From Ascaris suum (taxonomy: Eukaryota > Nematoda > Chromadorea > Rhabditida > Ascarididae), in assembly GCA_013433145.1 (NCBI GenBank), contig CM024182.1, forward strand, positions 5,194,501 through 5,258,500: DNA of 64,000 nt. Reading direction: 5' to 3'. Both the position numbers and the translations under genes were made by a program. Under the pieces are notes generated by a model, which searched no databases, was not told the origin of the DNA, and saw only the letters and a program-made list of their open reading frames with translations. Shown one piece after another: positions 13,906 to 28,069 of the stretch (its first letter is position 1; every line of letters starts with the position of its first letter).

Positions 13906-14608
13906 TTGGAGAAAATCCAAAAGATTCAATTTAATTTTTCAAAAAAAAGCACTGAATTAATCGATTATGAATAAGTTTAGCGACGAATAATTCAAAAAAA
14001 AAAAAATCGAAATGATCGATTTCGACTTTTTCTTGAATATATAAAAAAGTTCGAGTTTTTTTTTGCAATAAAAAAGTTTTTTTTTTCTTTTTCAAACATT
14101 TCAGCATTACTTGAAAAGTTCGACTTGCATGATCCACTCATCGGTTATGCACAATAAGATGAATGAAGCAACCGAGCTAATTCCAAATTAAGCAAACGCG
14201 TAGAAGAGAGAAGTTTTTTTTTTTTAATGGATGCAAATAAAATGAATTAAACTTGCGGTTTAGTGGAGTGATGCGAGGAGAAATTTTTTTTAATTCTAGA
14301 TAATCGAAATGAAGCGAAAATTTCCAAACTAATGGAAGCGGAAACTAGAATTCTTGTATTAGAGCGAAATGAGCTGCGATTTTAATATTAAGCGAGAAGT
14401 GCATCATGGCTTCTTCATGAAGCAGCGGATGAGCGGATAAAAAGGGGATGCAGGTAGGAGACAGGAGGAGAAAAGAGGTTCACTTTTCAAGCGTTCCCTC
14501 TCTTCCATATGGAAATGCACATAGGTATAAATTCATAAACGTAACTGCACTCTGCATAAAACAGTTCTACAAAAAAAATACTTTACAATTGAAAATGAAA
14601 AAATTAAG

Positions 14609-14751
14609 TTAGAATTGCATAAATATGTCCATATGAAAATGAAAAATTTAAAAAATTAAGTCCATAAAAAATTTACGGAAAGTAGAAAAATATATGAAAA
14701 TAAAATTAAATTTCATTAGAATTAGAATTGCATAAATATGTCCATATGAAA
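14609..14751 (+). repeat. 30-bp direct repeat, two copies 113 bp apart
   Basis: A unit beginning TTAGAATTGCATAAATATG and ending CCATATGAAA occurs at 14609-14638 and again at 14722-14751 without a mismatch. Confidence 0.85.
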
Positions 14752-15346
14752 TATTTGGTGAAAATTTAATGGAATTAGTTGTGAACGATTTCGAATAACG
14801 AAATGCGGTATGCATTGCAAATGCTTGCAATAATCGCATAATGCCTCCTCTCTCAATTGCACTCGCCAATAGCACATTCCGCAATGTGCATAAAACGCGA
14901 AAATTACCATTTCAAATCGATTTATATATTCACTAAATATTTTTTTGGCTCTTTTCCAATTTTGTTTCAATAAAAAATTTTTAGGTGGTAATAATTTGTG
15001 AAGTCGAAAATGTGCAAATTTCCAAACTCTACGCATGGAGTGCTATATTCTCTAATATATGATCGCAATAAGAAAAACCATTTATTTAACCGCTAACAAT
15101 AGTAAAAAATCATTTCGAATATGCTAAGCTTTGAATAAAATTTAAATTACATTAGTATGCAAGAGAAATTAGCCGCAACTATAAATCTGTTGCAATAGGT
15201 GACTATTAACACCGCAATAATAACTTAACAAATTGATTAAACAAAGTAAATAATGTACACATAAACGGCCATATTGCGCTCTCCCTCTCTCTTGCTTACT
15301 TCTCCCGCTGTAAGTATCAAATTTTAATTGTCACCTCCCCTTCCAA

Positions 15347-15359
15347 CCCCCCCCCCCCC
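15347..15359 (-). repeat. Poly(C) tract, C13
   Basis: Thirteen C lie inside a pyrimidine-rich stretch (about 15330-15370); the G run is on the minus strand. Confidence 0.95.
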
Positions 15360-16367
15360 ACCTCCCATTCATTAGTTCCTCTCAACAATGACTCCTGAAT
15401 TGGAAATTATGAGTAATTGAAATTTTCAAATCACTGATAGAAATGATCATCAATTATTCCTATAAGCTAATAGTATCAATACGGAATATATCTTCGCTTG
15501 ACAACACACACAAATTACTTCAACTAATTCTGAAATGACGGAAGTGTTGGCAATTTAACTAATTGAAAATGCAAAACTTATTTATCTGAATGAGTAATGC
15601 TAGATATAACATCATCTTAAGTACTATCTAATCATTTCGCTCTTAATTTACTAATTAAAATACTTTCAAAAGAATGGAAAGGAAAGTATTGAAAGACTTA
15701 AAACATAAAATTGAAATTGAACGATTTTTGGTGTGCGTTCAATCGTTTTTCCATCGGTTATTATATGGCTGAGTTGTGTCGATCGCAACATTATCGTTAT
15801 TCTTACGTATTGAAACGTCTATCCACTTGGAATGTCTGTCACATAATGAAAATGTTTTTGCTCTTTCTTCATGCCTTTAGTCACATTTTAAAAAAAAATC
15901 ACGTTTCGCATTTCCGAATATAATAAAATAAAATGAAAGAAAAACATTTAAAAATAATCTAAAATTGAATTGAATTAAATTAAATTAAGACAATTATATG
16001 AAAGGAAAAAAATTTTGGCAAATTTATTCGTTTCAATATTGCATACGCGCCTCATCGATAGAATGTGGCATTGCTTTAAAACGAACAGTAAATAAGATAC
16101 GATTAGCCGCAAGCTAACACAAAAACATTTTTTGAAATTATAAGGACAATAAATCACCATGCTTTCCATATTTTTCTTTTACATTTTATTAACTGAAAGA
16201 AATTGTTATCAGAATATTTAACTCATTTTGTAACTTCATAGTTTCATACTGTACTGTTCTATGTATGCTATTAATCGCGATACTACTATATTAGTATACT
16301 CAAAACGATATATGTACACTTAGGATTATGTTTTTCAAAATTTTATGCACGAATATCTTCGTGGAAA

Positions 16368-16430
16368 TTTGAATAATAATATTTGAATAATAAAATATTT
16401 GAATATCTTCGTCAAATATTTGAATAATAA
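16368..16430 (+). repeat. Degenerate tandem repeat of ATTTGAATAATAA units
   Basis: Variants of ATTTGAATAATAA appear about four times, with GAATATCTTCGT interleaved. It is a short AT-rich minisatellite-like patch. Confidence 0.7.
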
Positions 16431-19400
16431 ATAAAATTTTTAACGTGAAAGAAAATCTGCGCTTATAAATTTGGCCGACTGAATATTTTGATGAAACAAT
16501 AATTTTCAAAATGCAATATGGAAATTTCCAACAAATTCAAATGCCAACATTATCGAAAAGATCACTTATTTGAATAAATCAACAGGTGTGCGTACTCATA
16601 AAATTTTACCTGTCCGATTTTATACCTTCTATCGCAGTGGACTAATGTTTTCGGATGGTTTTTTTTTTGATAGGATTCACACAAACGCATTAGCGATCAG
16701 ATAGGGCGGAAATGAAAGGATGGAATTGAATGACATGTTATTGCCATAGCTTTACACCGAGTAATTTAACACCACAATGTTTGCTCGTTTTTTTTTTTTT
16801 GAAATAAGCAGTTGCGTCTAACAACATAAACAAAATAAGCTTGCATAAAAACCTTCAATAGTTTCTCAATGAAAACAAGTGCAGAAAATACATTAGAACA
16901 GCTGGCACGATATACTAACTTGTCTTGCGTTCATATGATGACATGACCCGATCAACGTCCTAAATTATCAATAAATAAAAAATATGCGAAATAATATGTT
17001 CGCACTTGAAATAAACCGACCGCTCATACAAATATTCTATTTTTTTAAAATCCATTCTTACTATAACCTCATTTATTTTTTAAGTGAAAAATTTTCCACG
17101 TTGTGAGAAGAAATATTTTTTGGCATCTTTAAATATCTATAAGCCTTTGTAGATTTAAAATTGAATAAACTTAATGACGATGGAGAAAAGCATCTCAGAA
17201 TGTGCATTATAGTCGTTAAATTTCTCCAGCATATCCTTAGTGGTTCAGTAATTACTACAAATGAAGCAAATTGCGCAAAAAAAAAACGCGAAATAAAGGT
17301 TGTCTAATTTTGAATATCCCATACGAATATCGAGGAACACGAGCCGCTATATTGGCAAGGAAACAAGGAAAGCGACGATCTTAATAACTAAAAACGAATA
17401 AAGACTCACTTCCGGTAAGCTTTAGAACGTGTTTAATATTTAATTGTTCTTGCATAAATGCAATTGCACTATAAATTTCGCTTTTGCACAAACATACGAC
17501 TAAAAGGCGAATATCTAATAGAAGAATTTTTGCATAACTATAATCGTTTTTTTCAGAAAGGATAATCTGTAATGGTAGAGAACAGAATAGAATAGTATAG
17601 AATAGCATACCTTTTCACGAGAAACAACGGCATTATTTCATCGATGAATTTCTTTTATAAGCTAACTACTGAATGCAGATGATACTGTTGATTGGAGTTG
17701 ATCAAATAAAACAAAACTTGCAACCACTTTTGTGCTGCAGTAGATATGAGGGAAGAAAATTTGATGACCACGAAAGGGAAGGAAATGACTGTGGAGGCTA
17801 AAGAAACATATAGTGGCTGAAAGAAATGACTTTAGAAGAAGAGACTAAAGAAAGATGATGCAAAGCGGCAAAATTCTGTTGCAGATATCGTCATATAACG
17901 GAATTATAATATGAAGCTTAGGGAAAGCCACGTATAGCTTGAAATTACCATATGCAAATTTCGGATTATAAAACATTCTTTAAGCGTATTGTAAATGAAA
18001 ATTCTAAAAGCACCGTCACATCCATAGTTCATAAATTATTATTTTCTGTGAACATTCCAATCAAAGAGTGAATAAAAAGATTTCACAATATTCTCGGATC
18101 ATAAGCAAATTTATGCAAATTTCGGTAACACGATTAATGGTAAGTGATTAAACAAAGTAAAAGAAATATTTATAAAATGGTGCATTGAAGATTCACTTTT
18201 TCATGTTCAGCTCAAACGCAAAGATACACAATGTGGTTGAAGCCTTCTAAAAGCTCCAACTTTGAAACAAGAAATGAATGGCAACTTGATTTTTGTTGCG
18301 TCTTATAATGAGTTTTCAATTTACAATCACCTTTACGGCTACACGTTTTCTAAGATGTTTTTGTTCTATGAATAGAGTACTTTTTTCCATGAAGCGTAGA
18401 AGGCGTTTTTTTTTGCAGATAAAAACTGAAATTAAAAAAAAAAATTGAAGTTTCATAGAAATTAAATGAAACAACAAGGTAGTAAAATTTAACTAAGGGC
18501 CGAATATATTTTGTTTATGGTACTTTGAGGTGGATTTGATACCGCGATTTTATTAGAAATGCATTAAAAACAACCTGGATATACCGATAAGTGGATCGTA
18601 AACGCCGCTTCACAAAATTGACGACCATTGAAGAAAACGCCTTGCCGAGATAATAACGAGCAAAAGCACTGCGCAATAACGCTCAGCTTTCTATTGTAGA
18701 CTCGTAATGCTCACGTTCTCGTTTACTGATTCATAACGGTAAAATAACACTCGATGACGCATTCAAATTCAATAAAATGACTCATTGCCCGTATATTTCG
18801 GTTATTTCCATCTAAAACTCTCGTATTTTGTATGAAAATATTTATGCAAATTTCAGCGAAAACCTAGGAAAACGATAAAAAAGTCTTGCGAAAGTAGCAT
18901 CTTATTTTCCGTAATAGCAGCGTTTCAGAGTCGACCACCTATGTTATCAGCGTTGCTTTTAGAGTCTTTGCAAAATTTTTCACTTATATATTATGACTAC
19001 ACTCTGTTTATGCATGTCTGACAGTGTCTGCACTATCACAGCGTGAATCCGGTCAACTATTGTTGAAATCCGGTGGCTACAATTGACGTTACAAGAAGAC
19101 AACTAAAATTCAATTTCGTTCTGAATGGTCTCTTCCATATGCAGTCAAAAGCGCCCACAAGGGTAATAAAATTTGCATGAATAACTTTTGGATTATGTGG
19201 GTGGAAAAAAAATTCTTGACTGAAAGCCTGAATAAGAAGCAGAATTTTTTTGCACGTGCCAGTAATTATTATAACATTGCTTTTTGCTACTTGCGCAAAC
19301 ATTCGGTTTCTTCGGCGGAAATGCACAAAGCACCTATCATAATAGCGCAAATAGCGCGCTTCGCCACTCATTTGAATGATAATTATTCAATAGATTGGCT

Positions 19401-20965
19401 TGCTAGATATCGAGAAGAATATCGGCTGCCAACCGAATGTCCACTTCCTCTTGTAATTCAACAATACTATATATTCACTTTCGTCTCATCTCCTCGAGAA
19501 AATAAGGAAAGCTGAGAAAATAAAAAATATTAATGAAGAATAGAAGAAGTGAGAAAGAGCAGTTAACGTTTTTAAGGGACATTTTTCAAACTTTTGCGGC
19601 ATCTTTTGGGACGAAATTGTTTTCACTTCATAATGCAAAAACGCAGTAAACATATTAACTATGCTTTCTAACGAAGCAAACAATGCATCACCATTAATCA
19701 TATCAGTTAACTTCACGGTGAAGTCATTTCATCATATATGCGAAATAAAGCAGTTTAAGACAAGTGTCACGCATCGATAAGACTAGGGAACAGGGTTGTT
19801 GATTAAGGGGGTAGCACAGAGATGCAGCAAATATAGGGGCGAGGAATTGGAAGTGAGTCAAGAGACGGGTGGAGACGTAGATGTAAGTGAAAAAATGGCC
19901 GAAATGGCAAATGCAATAGAACAAATCCATCAGTCAGCAGCCCCAATGAATTGAAGTTTTCTCCATAGAGGGACCTATAGAGTAAATAGTAATGCTACGA
20001 AAACGCTAAAATATTATATGCAAATGAAATAGTCGAGAAATTAAGCGTTGAATTCGCAAAAATATGAGTAAATGCAAATCAAACAATGTTATGAAAACTG
20101 CAAACAATCAAAAAAATATGCAAATTTAGCCGAAAGAAAGTAATGATTCACAAATTTTCTTGTTGATCAGCATTTTTCTTTATATAAATTTGAAATGTAA
20201 ATTCGTTTTTATTGCAAACGCTATTCGAAATACGCATTTTACGTGCATCTACCGCTAAAAAAAATTACGCGAATTTTTCACAGTATACCAGTTTTGAGGA
20301 TAGTTACTTTAATGTAGTTATTAAATGAGCCTCATCTTAATTGAAAATTCATGTCAATATATTTTTATGTGAGTTTTAACAATATGTCGATTTAGTGAAT
20401 AAAACGGAGAAATAAACATTTTCCATAAACATTGAATTCATTTCCTCCTCAGTTGCATAGAGTATAATTAGGTCAAATCCACTTCACATCATTGCAAGTG
20501 TATACACTTCAAAAATGAGAAATTAGACAAATTCAGAAGACTCTTAACTGTGCTGTGCCCTTAATCCTTCCATTTCTTTCAAACGATATAAATTTATCGA
20601 CAAAAAGACCGATGTACAAATCAACGAATTTCAATTTTAAGAAGTGGTAGAATTTAGTCGAAAATACGCAATTACACCCATATGCCATCAAATTTGAACA
20701 TTCTAGAGCGCTCAAATGAGGACATATGACAAGTTTTCTCCAAATTTGGCGGACTTCCGCATCAAAAAATGACGTCATCTTTAAATTTTTTAAGCAAATG
20801 TTCCCTAAGCATTTGAATTTTGCCGATGATTTTTGCCTTCTCGTCTCTTGGTCAATGTGCTGATGGTTTTAATTACTAATAAACAAAGGGGAAATTATTA
20901 CATATGGGATTAGACAGCACTAAGAAGTGCGAGTTCAAGAAGTTCATCAAGAGAAAACAGTTCAT

Positions 20966-21034
20966 AGAGAGAGAGAGAGAAAGAGAAGTGGGACAGAGGG
21001 AGAGAGAGGGAGAAGAAGACGAAGAGGAAGAGAA
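20966..21034 (+). repeat. GA-rich polypurine tract
   Basis: This is an AG-rich stretch of about 69 nt with several GAGAGAGA blocks and few pyrimidines. Similar purine-rich stretches occur at about 13009-13075, 43175-43235 and 61525-61572. Confidence 0.8.
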
Positions 21035-21510
21035 TCTGTAATCAACGATAAAATGCATCGTTGCATATTTCAAGTTTCGTCTCTTCAATAATTCAACGAT
21101 CAAATGTACATTAAATTAAAAGAGAAATGGAATTGCTCACTATAATATTCTTCTCATTCAGATCATAAATTTCATTCAAACGACAATCATTATATATATT
21201 TCGATACGTTTATTTATCAAAGGAAAAATATTTTAGAATGTATCACTAAACAATACAAAATTTTATAATGGAATAAATCGTTCAAATCATGTGCCTACAC
21301 CTGCAACATTATTTTAAGAGATTTGAATTTCAAAGATGCCGAATATTCTATCCTACCTTGCCCATTATGCCCACCTATACGTTCATAAGCAAGAAATTTC
21401 AGTGGCTGAGATGCAATTCTTATTGACAGTTTTTCAAGTACATACGCATTTCTTTAAGTGGAAGAACTCGCCCTCGTAATCCTTTTCAAGAGCACAGCAG
21501 AGTCCCCCCA

Positions 21511-21524
21511 CCCCCCCCCCCCCC
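21511..21524 (-). repeat. Poly(C) tract, C14 with flanking C runs
   Basis: A C6 run, one A, C14, one T and C5 follow each other, giving four or more G-runs on the minus strand. This is suitable for an intramolecular G-quadruplex. Confidence 0.95.
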
Positions 21525-22612
21525 TCCCCCTCTGCCTTTAGCATTTATATTCTGTCCGGAAAAAACTTTTTGCTCTCCTTTTTCTCTAAGCATTATCTTC
21601 AAAGACGGCATCCATCTAATGGTTTCGTTTTAATTTTCCTAAGCACAGGGATGTTCGTCTTCAATTAAAAAAATTCTTTTACAGAGAGACTTTTTGCTGA
21701 TAAAGAAGAGGGATGAAAGAGGTGCTCTATTCACAAAGAGGGCGTTGGGGGTTCTAATCAACAGTGGTTTTAATTCCAGTATGTACGGTAAGGAACCTGG
21801 GGGCGCGCAAAACAAGAGTCACACTGCCGGAAGAAAGTAACTAGAAAATGAAACGACGCCTAAGGTAAATAATAAAACAAAAACAGTTATTTAAAGATAA
21901 TTTCCTAATTTGTAATCTCGTCTCATTCAAAAGTAATACTTTCTACTCTCAAGTGATAGAATAAAAATGAATTAAAAAATATTAACTCAACAAAGATTTG
22001 CCGGAAATGTGTAATATCATTCCTTCACATTTCAAATCGATATTTTGACCATACGACAAAGTTAATAAGCATCTTACCGAGTAATATAATTATTTAATTA
22101 CGGTCGTTGAAGCGCAGATAATATGATTACAACCTTATCACGCACTAATCACAGACCATGAACAAAGATCAAATATGTTGAAAAAGAATCGTCGCAAGAA
22201 TTTTATGGATTGAAGTGGGGTGCGCTTCTGAGGTGAGTTGATTTATTGATGAGGATAGACATATATCAGCTACATACCTCTTAATTACACAGTAATATTC
22301 ATCAATAAAATATAAAGATGGATGAAACTTTTTCAGAAACGATCGAACCAATTAACGAATGCTAAGCAATTTCCACGCAATAAATTAGAGTGCAATACGT
22401 GACACTTAAGCAAGAGGAAGTCGAGCGCATTCCAGACGAGCTGATATGGTATGGATTATCGCTTTCTACTCAGCTCACCAACCATTTTACACAACATACC
22501 AACAAAAAAATAAGTGAGAGGAATGTTTCATATATTAAGTGATTTGGAAGCACCTGTTTAATATCATTTTTTAGAGATACTTCTCTCCTCTCCTCTGCAC
22601 CTCTCCCCTCGA

Positions 22613-22627
22613 CCCCCCCCCCCCCCC
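22613..22627 (-). repeat. Poly(C) tract, C15
   Basis: Fifteen C follow a CT-rich stretch (TCTCTCCTCTCCTCTGCACC). The G run is on the minus strand. Confidence 0.95.
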
Positions 22628-25440
22628 ACCTTAACCCTCCTTTCTTCGCTAGTGGGAACTGTACCCTTCAGCAGTGGTCATACGTAATCAGGTACGCCAA
22701 CAAAGAAGTGCATAAGTATAGCGGGGGTTCGCCATAATATGCGCTTTTGCATTCCACTCATTTGACTAATCATTCTGATCAGATGCCAATAGACGTTAAG
22801 ATGTGCGGAACAAAATTATTACATCACAACTGATCTGATGACTGAAATCCTCAATTAAAATGGATAACGGCACAGGAGATTATCTCGCGATACATACGAA
22901 ATTTTGTGAGCGAAACTTGAGTGACTCCCAATTTGAAACTGATGAGCAGATAAACAGACATGCAGCACGCACGTGGACATGTGCAGACACGATCTCTGCA
23001 CTACTGCAAAGCAAATCTGCAAATGGGAATAAGCTATTGGGGAGCTGTCAAAGATGACAGTTAACTAATGAACTCACGACGGGCATCCTTTAAAATCTGT
23101 GAGCTCTTCAGCTGGTCGGAAGATTAGGTGAGCGATGACTGGATGAACTCTCATTAAACAGATAAGCTCAATCATTGAGGTAATCAAAAACAATTCGACT
23201 GCCCGAGCGCCAATACGAACGTAAGAATGAGCGGATAGACGTATCTATGTGCAGATGGATGAACATTGATAGTTATTGCATCAGATTTAACATTGCAATG
23301 CATTCAAAAAAGGGGCGATATAATCAAATTTGATTCATTCAGCCAAAAGATATATACGATTTTTTTAAAAGGAAGTTTGCATAAGCCTAATTTTGCAATT
23401 ATACTTTCATATATGCTGATCTAATATTGCAATCGTATTGCAATTATACATTACATCTGAAAAGCTTTACAAAAAATTTATAGAATTCTGTTGCATTCAG
23501 AGCAAATGAATGTAAAAGAATTTTTAATGAACAAGGTAAAGAGTGAAACAACATGGGAAATGATCGCAAAAATCCCGGATAAGCCTTTGAAAAATTACCC
23601 ATAAGATTGCTGTCACATTAATAAACTCCTAGACTTGCACATAGGAATATTGACGTAGTGATGGTTTCATTTCCCAAAAGCTGAACATGGGGAGAGCTGC
23701 TCGAGTATAAGAGAGAAAAATATAGACAGTTAATTGGACAGAAGCTTTTATACAGAATTTTATGATGCAGAAAAATATTGTGAGCTTTCTAGCTTAAATA
23801 ATGCAATTGGAGGAGCTTTTGGATCAGGTTATTTCCTCATTAACTTCTATAGCAATTGCACATAATCGGCAAAAAAACCTAACCAACTTGATATCCGAAC
23901 TCTTATTCATACTTATATCCATCTTCAACCCTTACTCATAACGCTCTATCGCTTCAAAATTACTGTACTGCAGCATCAATTAACATATGATACCACTACG
24001 ATCTAGGTAATCATATGTCTCAGTTTACCTAGTGCTCCTTTTAATAAGGCAGGAAATGTTCGTTGTTTTGTAAGGAATAATTAACTGATAAGATTTGTAG
24101 GCGATGATTACTGATAGCGATGATAAAAATGGTCTATCATCAAATGAAATCACTTACTAAACCCAGTCATATAAAGCTTCTTGAAGAGCTTTAACCTGGA
24201 AGCGATTTGAAATATGGAAATGCAAGAAAGATTTGTAGACGCTAAACTCATAATAGACAACTGAGCACTCGATTCTAAAAGATCGACAATCTTGCGCACT
24301 CAATCATGAATGAAAGCAAATTGAGAATCCATGTGCAAGTGCACTCTCCGATATCCAAACAACGCTATCGCTTGATGTCATTGAATTGAAATGTTGAGGT
24401 TTTTTATATTTTTGAGAAATTTTAGAATGTGCGAATATTTCAATAAATGCATAAATATGCTAAAAGAAGTGGCACAATTTGTGCTTTCATAATTTTCACT
24501 AATCACAATGATCGATTTCAAAAATTACCAATAAATAATGAGTAAATTTTTTTTTCGTAGTATAAAATGACGAAAAAACTCACGAAAATAAAATATAGCT
24601 GAAGGAACTAATCACATTTGTGAAATAGAGTCGACAAACGATGATGCAATTCGAAGAATTCGTTATATAGTTAGGAAAAAAAGAATATTGATGAGGAAGA
24701 TACGAAAAATTCTTAAATGAAATGAAAAATTAACCGATGGATTGAAGTATTTTTGAAAATTGAAAAACTCTTGAAAAAAGTCGAAAAAATTTACACTGCG
24801 ATCAAAAGATTCATTGAGAAACTTGGAAAAATTCACGTGCAAGTTGAAATATTTCTGTAATAACAAAAGCGAAAAATTTTTCACGTGAAACGAGCCTCCA
24901 GAATAATTTTCACAAAACATTGCAGCATAGAGAGAAAAAAATTTTTTGAAAAGGAGATATCAATGATTGTATTAAAGCAGCAAAAAAAAAATGCGCATAT
25001 CAGCGTCACAAATATAGGGAGAAAAGTGTCGCTTTAAAATTCATTACGTATTCGAAAGACCAATGAATGCTTGATGTATTCTTCAACAAAGTTTGTATTG
25101 CACTTAAAAGACATTACATATGCATATTATCGTCATTTCAATAGCTCATCAACAACAAATCTTTGATTACTACTTTACTGTATGAAACGAGTAATTAAGT
25201 TAATAAAAAACGAATACATTGATTGCATCGAAAGTACATCAAGATTTAACTCGACGGGTCGCACAAGTCTTTCATAAAAGACGAGTTTTATTTTTGTGAT
25301 GCCAAAATCGAGAAAGTTTGCACTTCGATCGGTATTATATGCTGTATAAAATTTCCAGCATTTTTAAATGCGTATGAATCCTTTTAAAAATTGATTAATT
25401 AATGTGGAATATAGATGTCACGCTATGCAACACATCATGC

Positions 25441-25590
25441 ATGTTGAATTTTATGGTATCAATGGTTCCTGAGTTGAAACTATCAGACAGAGAGGCACAC
25501 ACATACACATATCAAACATACAAACAAATATGACGTTAGTATAATGCATGTTCGCAAAATAAATTTGCATATGCTCATTAGAAAGTGAAA
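25441..25590 (+). repeat. Dispersed repeat family 1 (ACAGACAG-tailed), copy
   Basis: The segment reads TTTTATGGTATCAATGGTT, then CCTGAGTTGAAACTATCAGA, then an ACACATACA-rich tail. The copy at 46293-46400 has the same order: TTTTATGACTAGGGCTTCAA, TGGTTTCTGAGTTGAAA, then GAGAGACAAATGGACAGACA. Both are followed by ATGCAT and TTGCAT-rich sequence. The family resembles short non-autonomous elements, but its ends are not defined. Confidence 0.6.
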
Positions 25591-26046
25591 AGTTTTACAA
25601 CAATTGCAGAAAATGCAATATTCTTGTGAAGTTATTAGACGTAAATTTTCTCATCTAAATATAAGGTACTATCTTCAAAAAGAAATTATTTCCATCCAAT
25701 CATATGTGTGCAATAGAGACGTAAAACAAAATGCATTTAAAGCAAATTGATTATGATTCGATTCATTCGTATTAATTGTCGTTGAGAAAACTTTCAGATG
25801 AACACAAAAAAAATTGGAAAATTGAATTATCAGTTTTAATCGATCCTCAATTCGATAAATATTACGTTGAATGCACCATAGGAAAAGAACTCAGAAGAAT
25901 AGATGATTGCATTGTTATGATGGTTTTTTTTTTTGTTAATGAACAATATCATCAGCACAGGAGAATAGTGAAAAATAAAGGTTGCAAAAAAATGAATGAG
26001 ATTTTCAATTGAAAAACTTTCAAATATATATTTAATGCTGAATATC

Positions 26047-26069
26047 AAAAAAAAAAAAAAAAAAAAAAA
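26047..26069 (+). repeat. Poly(A) tract, 23 nt
   Basis: An uninterrupted run of A follows AATATC and is followed by TTAATC. It is the longest A run in the window. It could mark the 3' end of a retroposed sequence, but no upstream element is recognised. Confidence 0.85.
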
Positions 26070-26651
26070 TTAATCAATTAGGTTTATTTAAAATGCTGCA
26101 AGATGCTTTTTTTAGCGTAAGTTTTTTTTACTCTTCATGAGAACTGAAATGGAGGAAAAATACTTTTCCTTAACTCGTAACCCCCTCCCCTTAACATATT
26201 GCAAGAGAAACTTATTTATATACTTCATTGTACACAATAAACAAGTATCATTTGAAATTACTTTATAATGTTCCGAAAATTAGACTTTATATATGAAAAG
26301 GATGAGAAGAATATAATGAAAGAACTTATTAGAGGAATTGATGCAATGTAAAAAAAAAAAGTAATCCACTTAGTGAATGAAATAAAGCGGCAATTCTAAC
26401 GGTGCAGAAACATTTTCCTGCATCCACCATTTCTCATGAAAAAATATGAAAATATTAAATTAGAAAGACTCGGTTATGCAAAAATATATAATATTCTTTA
26501 AATATATCAATAGGCCATCTTGTCAATTAAGAATGCGTTCAATTCTTTGATAGACTCCTCACAAACTGTCTCCATAGAATCAAACTGTCTCGAAAAAAAT
26601 TGCATTTGCCAAATATGTTAAATTCAATCCAAAAACACAAATATTCGAAAA

Positions 26652-26735
26652 TTGCATACACATTTTAAAAAAAAAACCATATTTAGCGCGTCGGAACATA
26701 ACAACACTAACATAGAAGCTATAACTAGTATGCCG
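26652..26735 (+). repeat. 84-bp direct duplication, copy 1
   Basis: This 84-bp segment begins TTGCATACAC, contains an A10 run and TTTAGCGCGTCGG, and ends GTATGCCG. It recurs in direct orientation at 27591-27673. The copies differ by one base in the A run and one substitution. The following bases (ATATATAG) are a short version of the array that follows copy 2. Confidence 0.9.
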
Positions 26736-27590
26736 ATATATAGAAGTTAGAGAGCTGCAAGAGATGTTAGCTCGCATTAGAAAGATCGCAATGCAGTACA
26801 TAGTGCTAGCAACCATAGTAATATAAACAACACTTTAATTAACGATTATGAGAAATTTATTGTGATAAATAGCATTGAATGAAATGAAATGAATATTATC
26901 CACTATAAAAATTAACTAAATTAATATCGAAATATTGCTTTCTCTTGATCGACTCGAATATTTCTGCAATAAATTCAACAACTATAATAGCGATTTAAAA
27001 CGTTTGAAATTTATTTCATCTATTAAAGACGAATTAAGAAGAAGTTCAGAGGAAGTTATTAAAAGAAAGTTCAACGTCAAAACAACAAAGAGTACTATAT
27101 TGTTGTATCTCTTGTAATTCTGTTGTTTGTTTGCGATAAAATATTTGTTATTTGTTAGCGTTCGACACTAGATGATCATTTAAAATTCTCAACGGAATGT
27201 AACATGACAACGACTCTCAATTTAAGTGAAACAAGAAAGAAGAAAAAAAATAGAGGTTTAATCGAAATAGTACACAAAAACAAGGCCAGGAAACCTAAAA
27301 TACGAGTATCAACCAAATTTATGAGAGGGGTATCTTGATCACTCGACTTTACCGTCTTATAATCACGCTTATGATCACTAAGCTGCATCCATGTAGAAAA
27401 GAAACATAACAACTATATAATTCAACAAATATACTTTTGGAAACAGTTCAAAATTATATTGCTGCTACCTCAATAAATTGAAACGACTGCGACGAATTTG
27501 TTGGCCCTAATGACTTACCGTAAAACCTCGAAAATAACCACTAGGGCTTATAGAGTCTACGCTACCGCAAGAAAACCATATATATATACT

Positions 27591-27673
27591 TTGCATACAC
27601 ATTTTAAAAAAAAACCATATTTAGCGCGTCGGAAAATAACAACACTAACATAGAAGCTATAACTAGTATGCCG
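27591..27673 (+). repeat. 84-bp direct duplication, copy 2
   Basis: This is the second copy of the 26652 segment, about 0.94 kb downstream. It is followed by 40 extra bases (27674-27713) that begin by repeating CGTCGGAAAATA from within the unit, and then by a long (AT)n array. The near-identity means the duplication is recent or is an assembly or haplotype artefact. Confidence 0.9.
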
Positions 27674-27711
27674 CGTCGGAAAATATAACAGATGGATGCC
27701 TACAAGGCAGG

Positions 27712-27713
<2 letters not shown>

Positions 27714-27789
<76 letters not shown>
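27714..27789. repeat. (AT)n microsatellite, 76 bp
   Basis: An uninterrupted AT dinucleotide array directly follows the second 84-bp duplicate copy. The same position after the first copy holds only a few AT units, so the array probably expanded after duplication. Its length is prone to sequencing and assembly error. Confidence 0.95.
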
Positions 27790-27791
<2 letters not shown>

Positions 27792-28069
27792 AGGAATCGA
27801 GTTTACTCTTTTGTAAAATTATTTAAATAGTTCTATGGCAAATGATAACGAACTCTTTAGAAATGCAAGAAACTTTATAAGAATATAAGCAAAACCATTA
27901 GCAAAAAAAGATCTCAGCTTATGCATTCGAAGCGCAAACATAAATGATATTGAAGCAAGTTCGATAACTAAGTGTGTTGTTAGCGAACTTTTTGATGCGA
28001 TTTTTGACTTATTGTTTCTCATCCTACACCACTGTTTGTTTGTCTTCGACCAGAAAGCGCATCGTACAG

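Larger units (their letters stand above)
8950..26600. other. Long gene-poor region
   Basis: No open frame here has convincing coding character. Contents are homopolymer C tracts, GA-rich tracts, short tandem duplications, dispersed repeat tails, and a cluster of ATGCAAAT/ATTTGCAT octamers between 17952 and 20125. A plus-strand frame at 19177-19515 (112 codons) overlaps an equally long minus frame, and neither is recognisable. The rest is plain AT-rich DNA. Confidence 0.6.
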
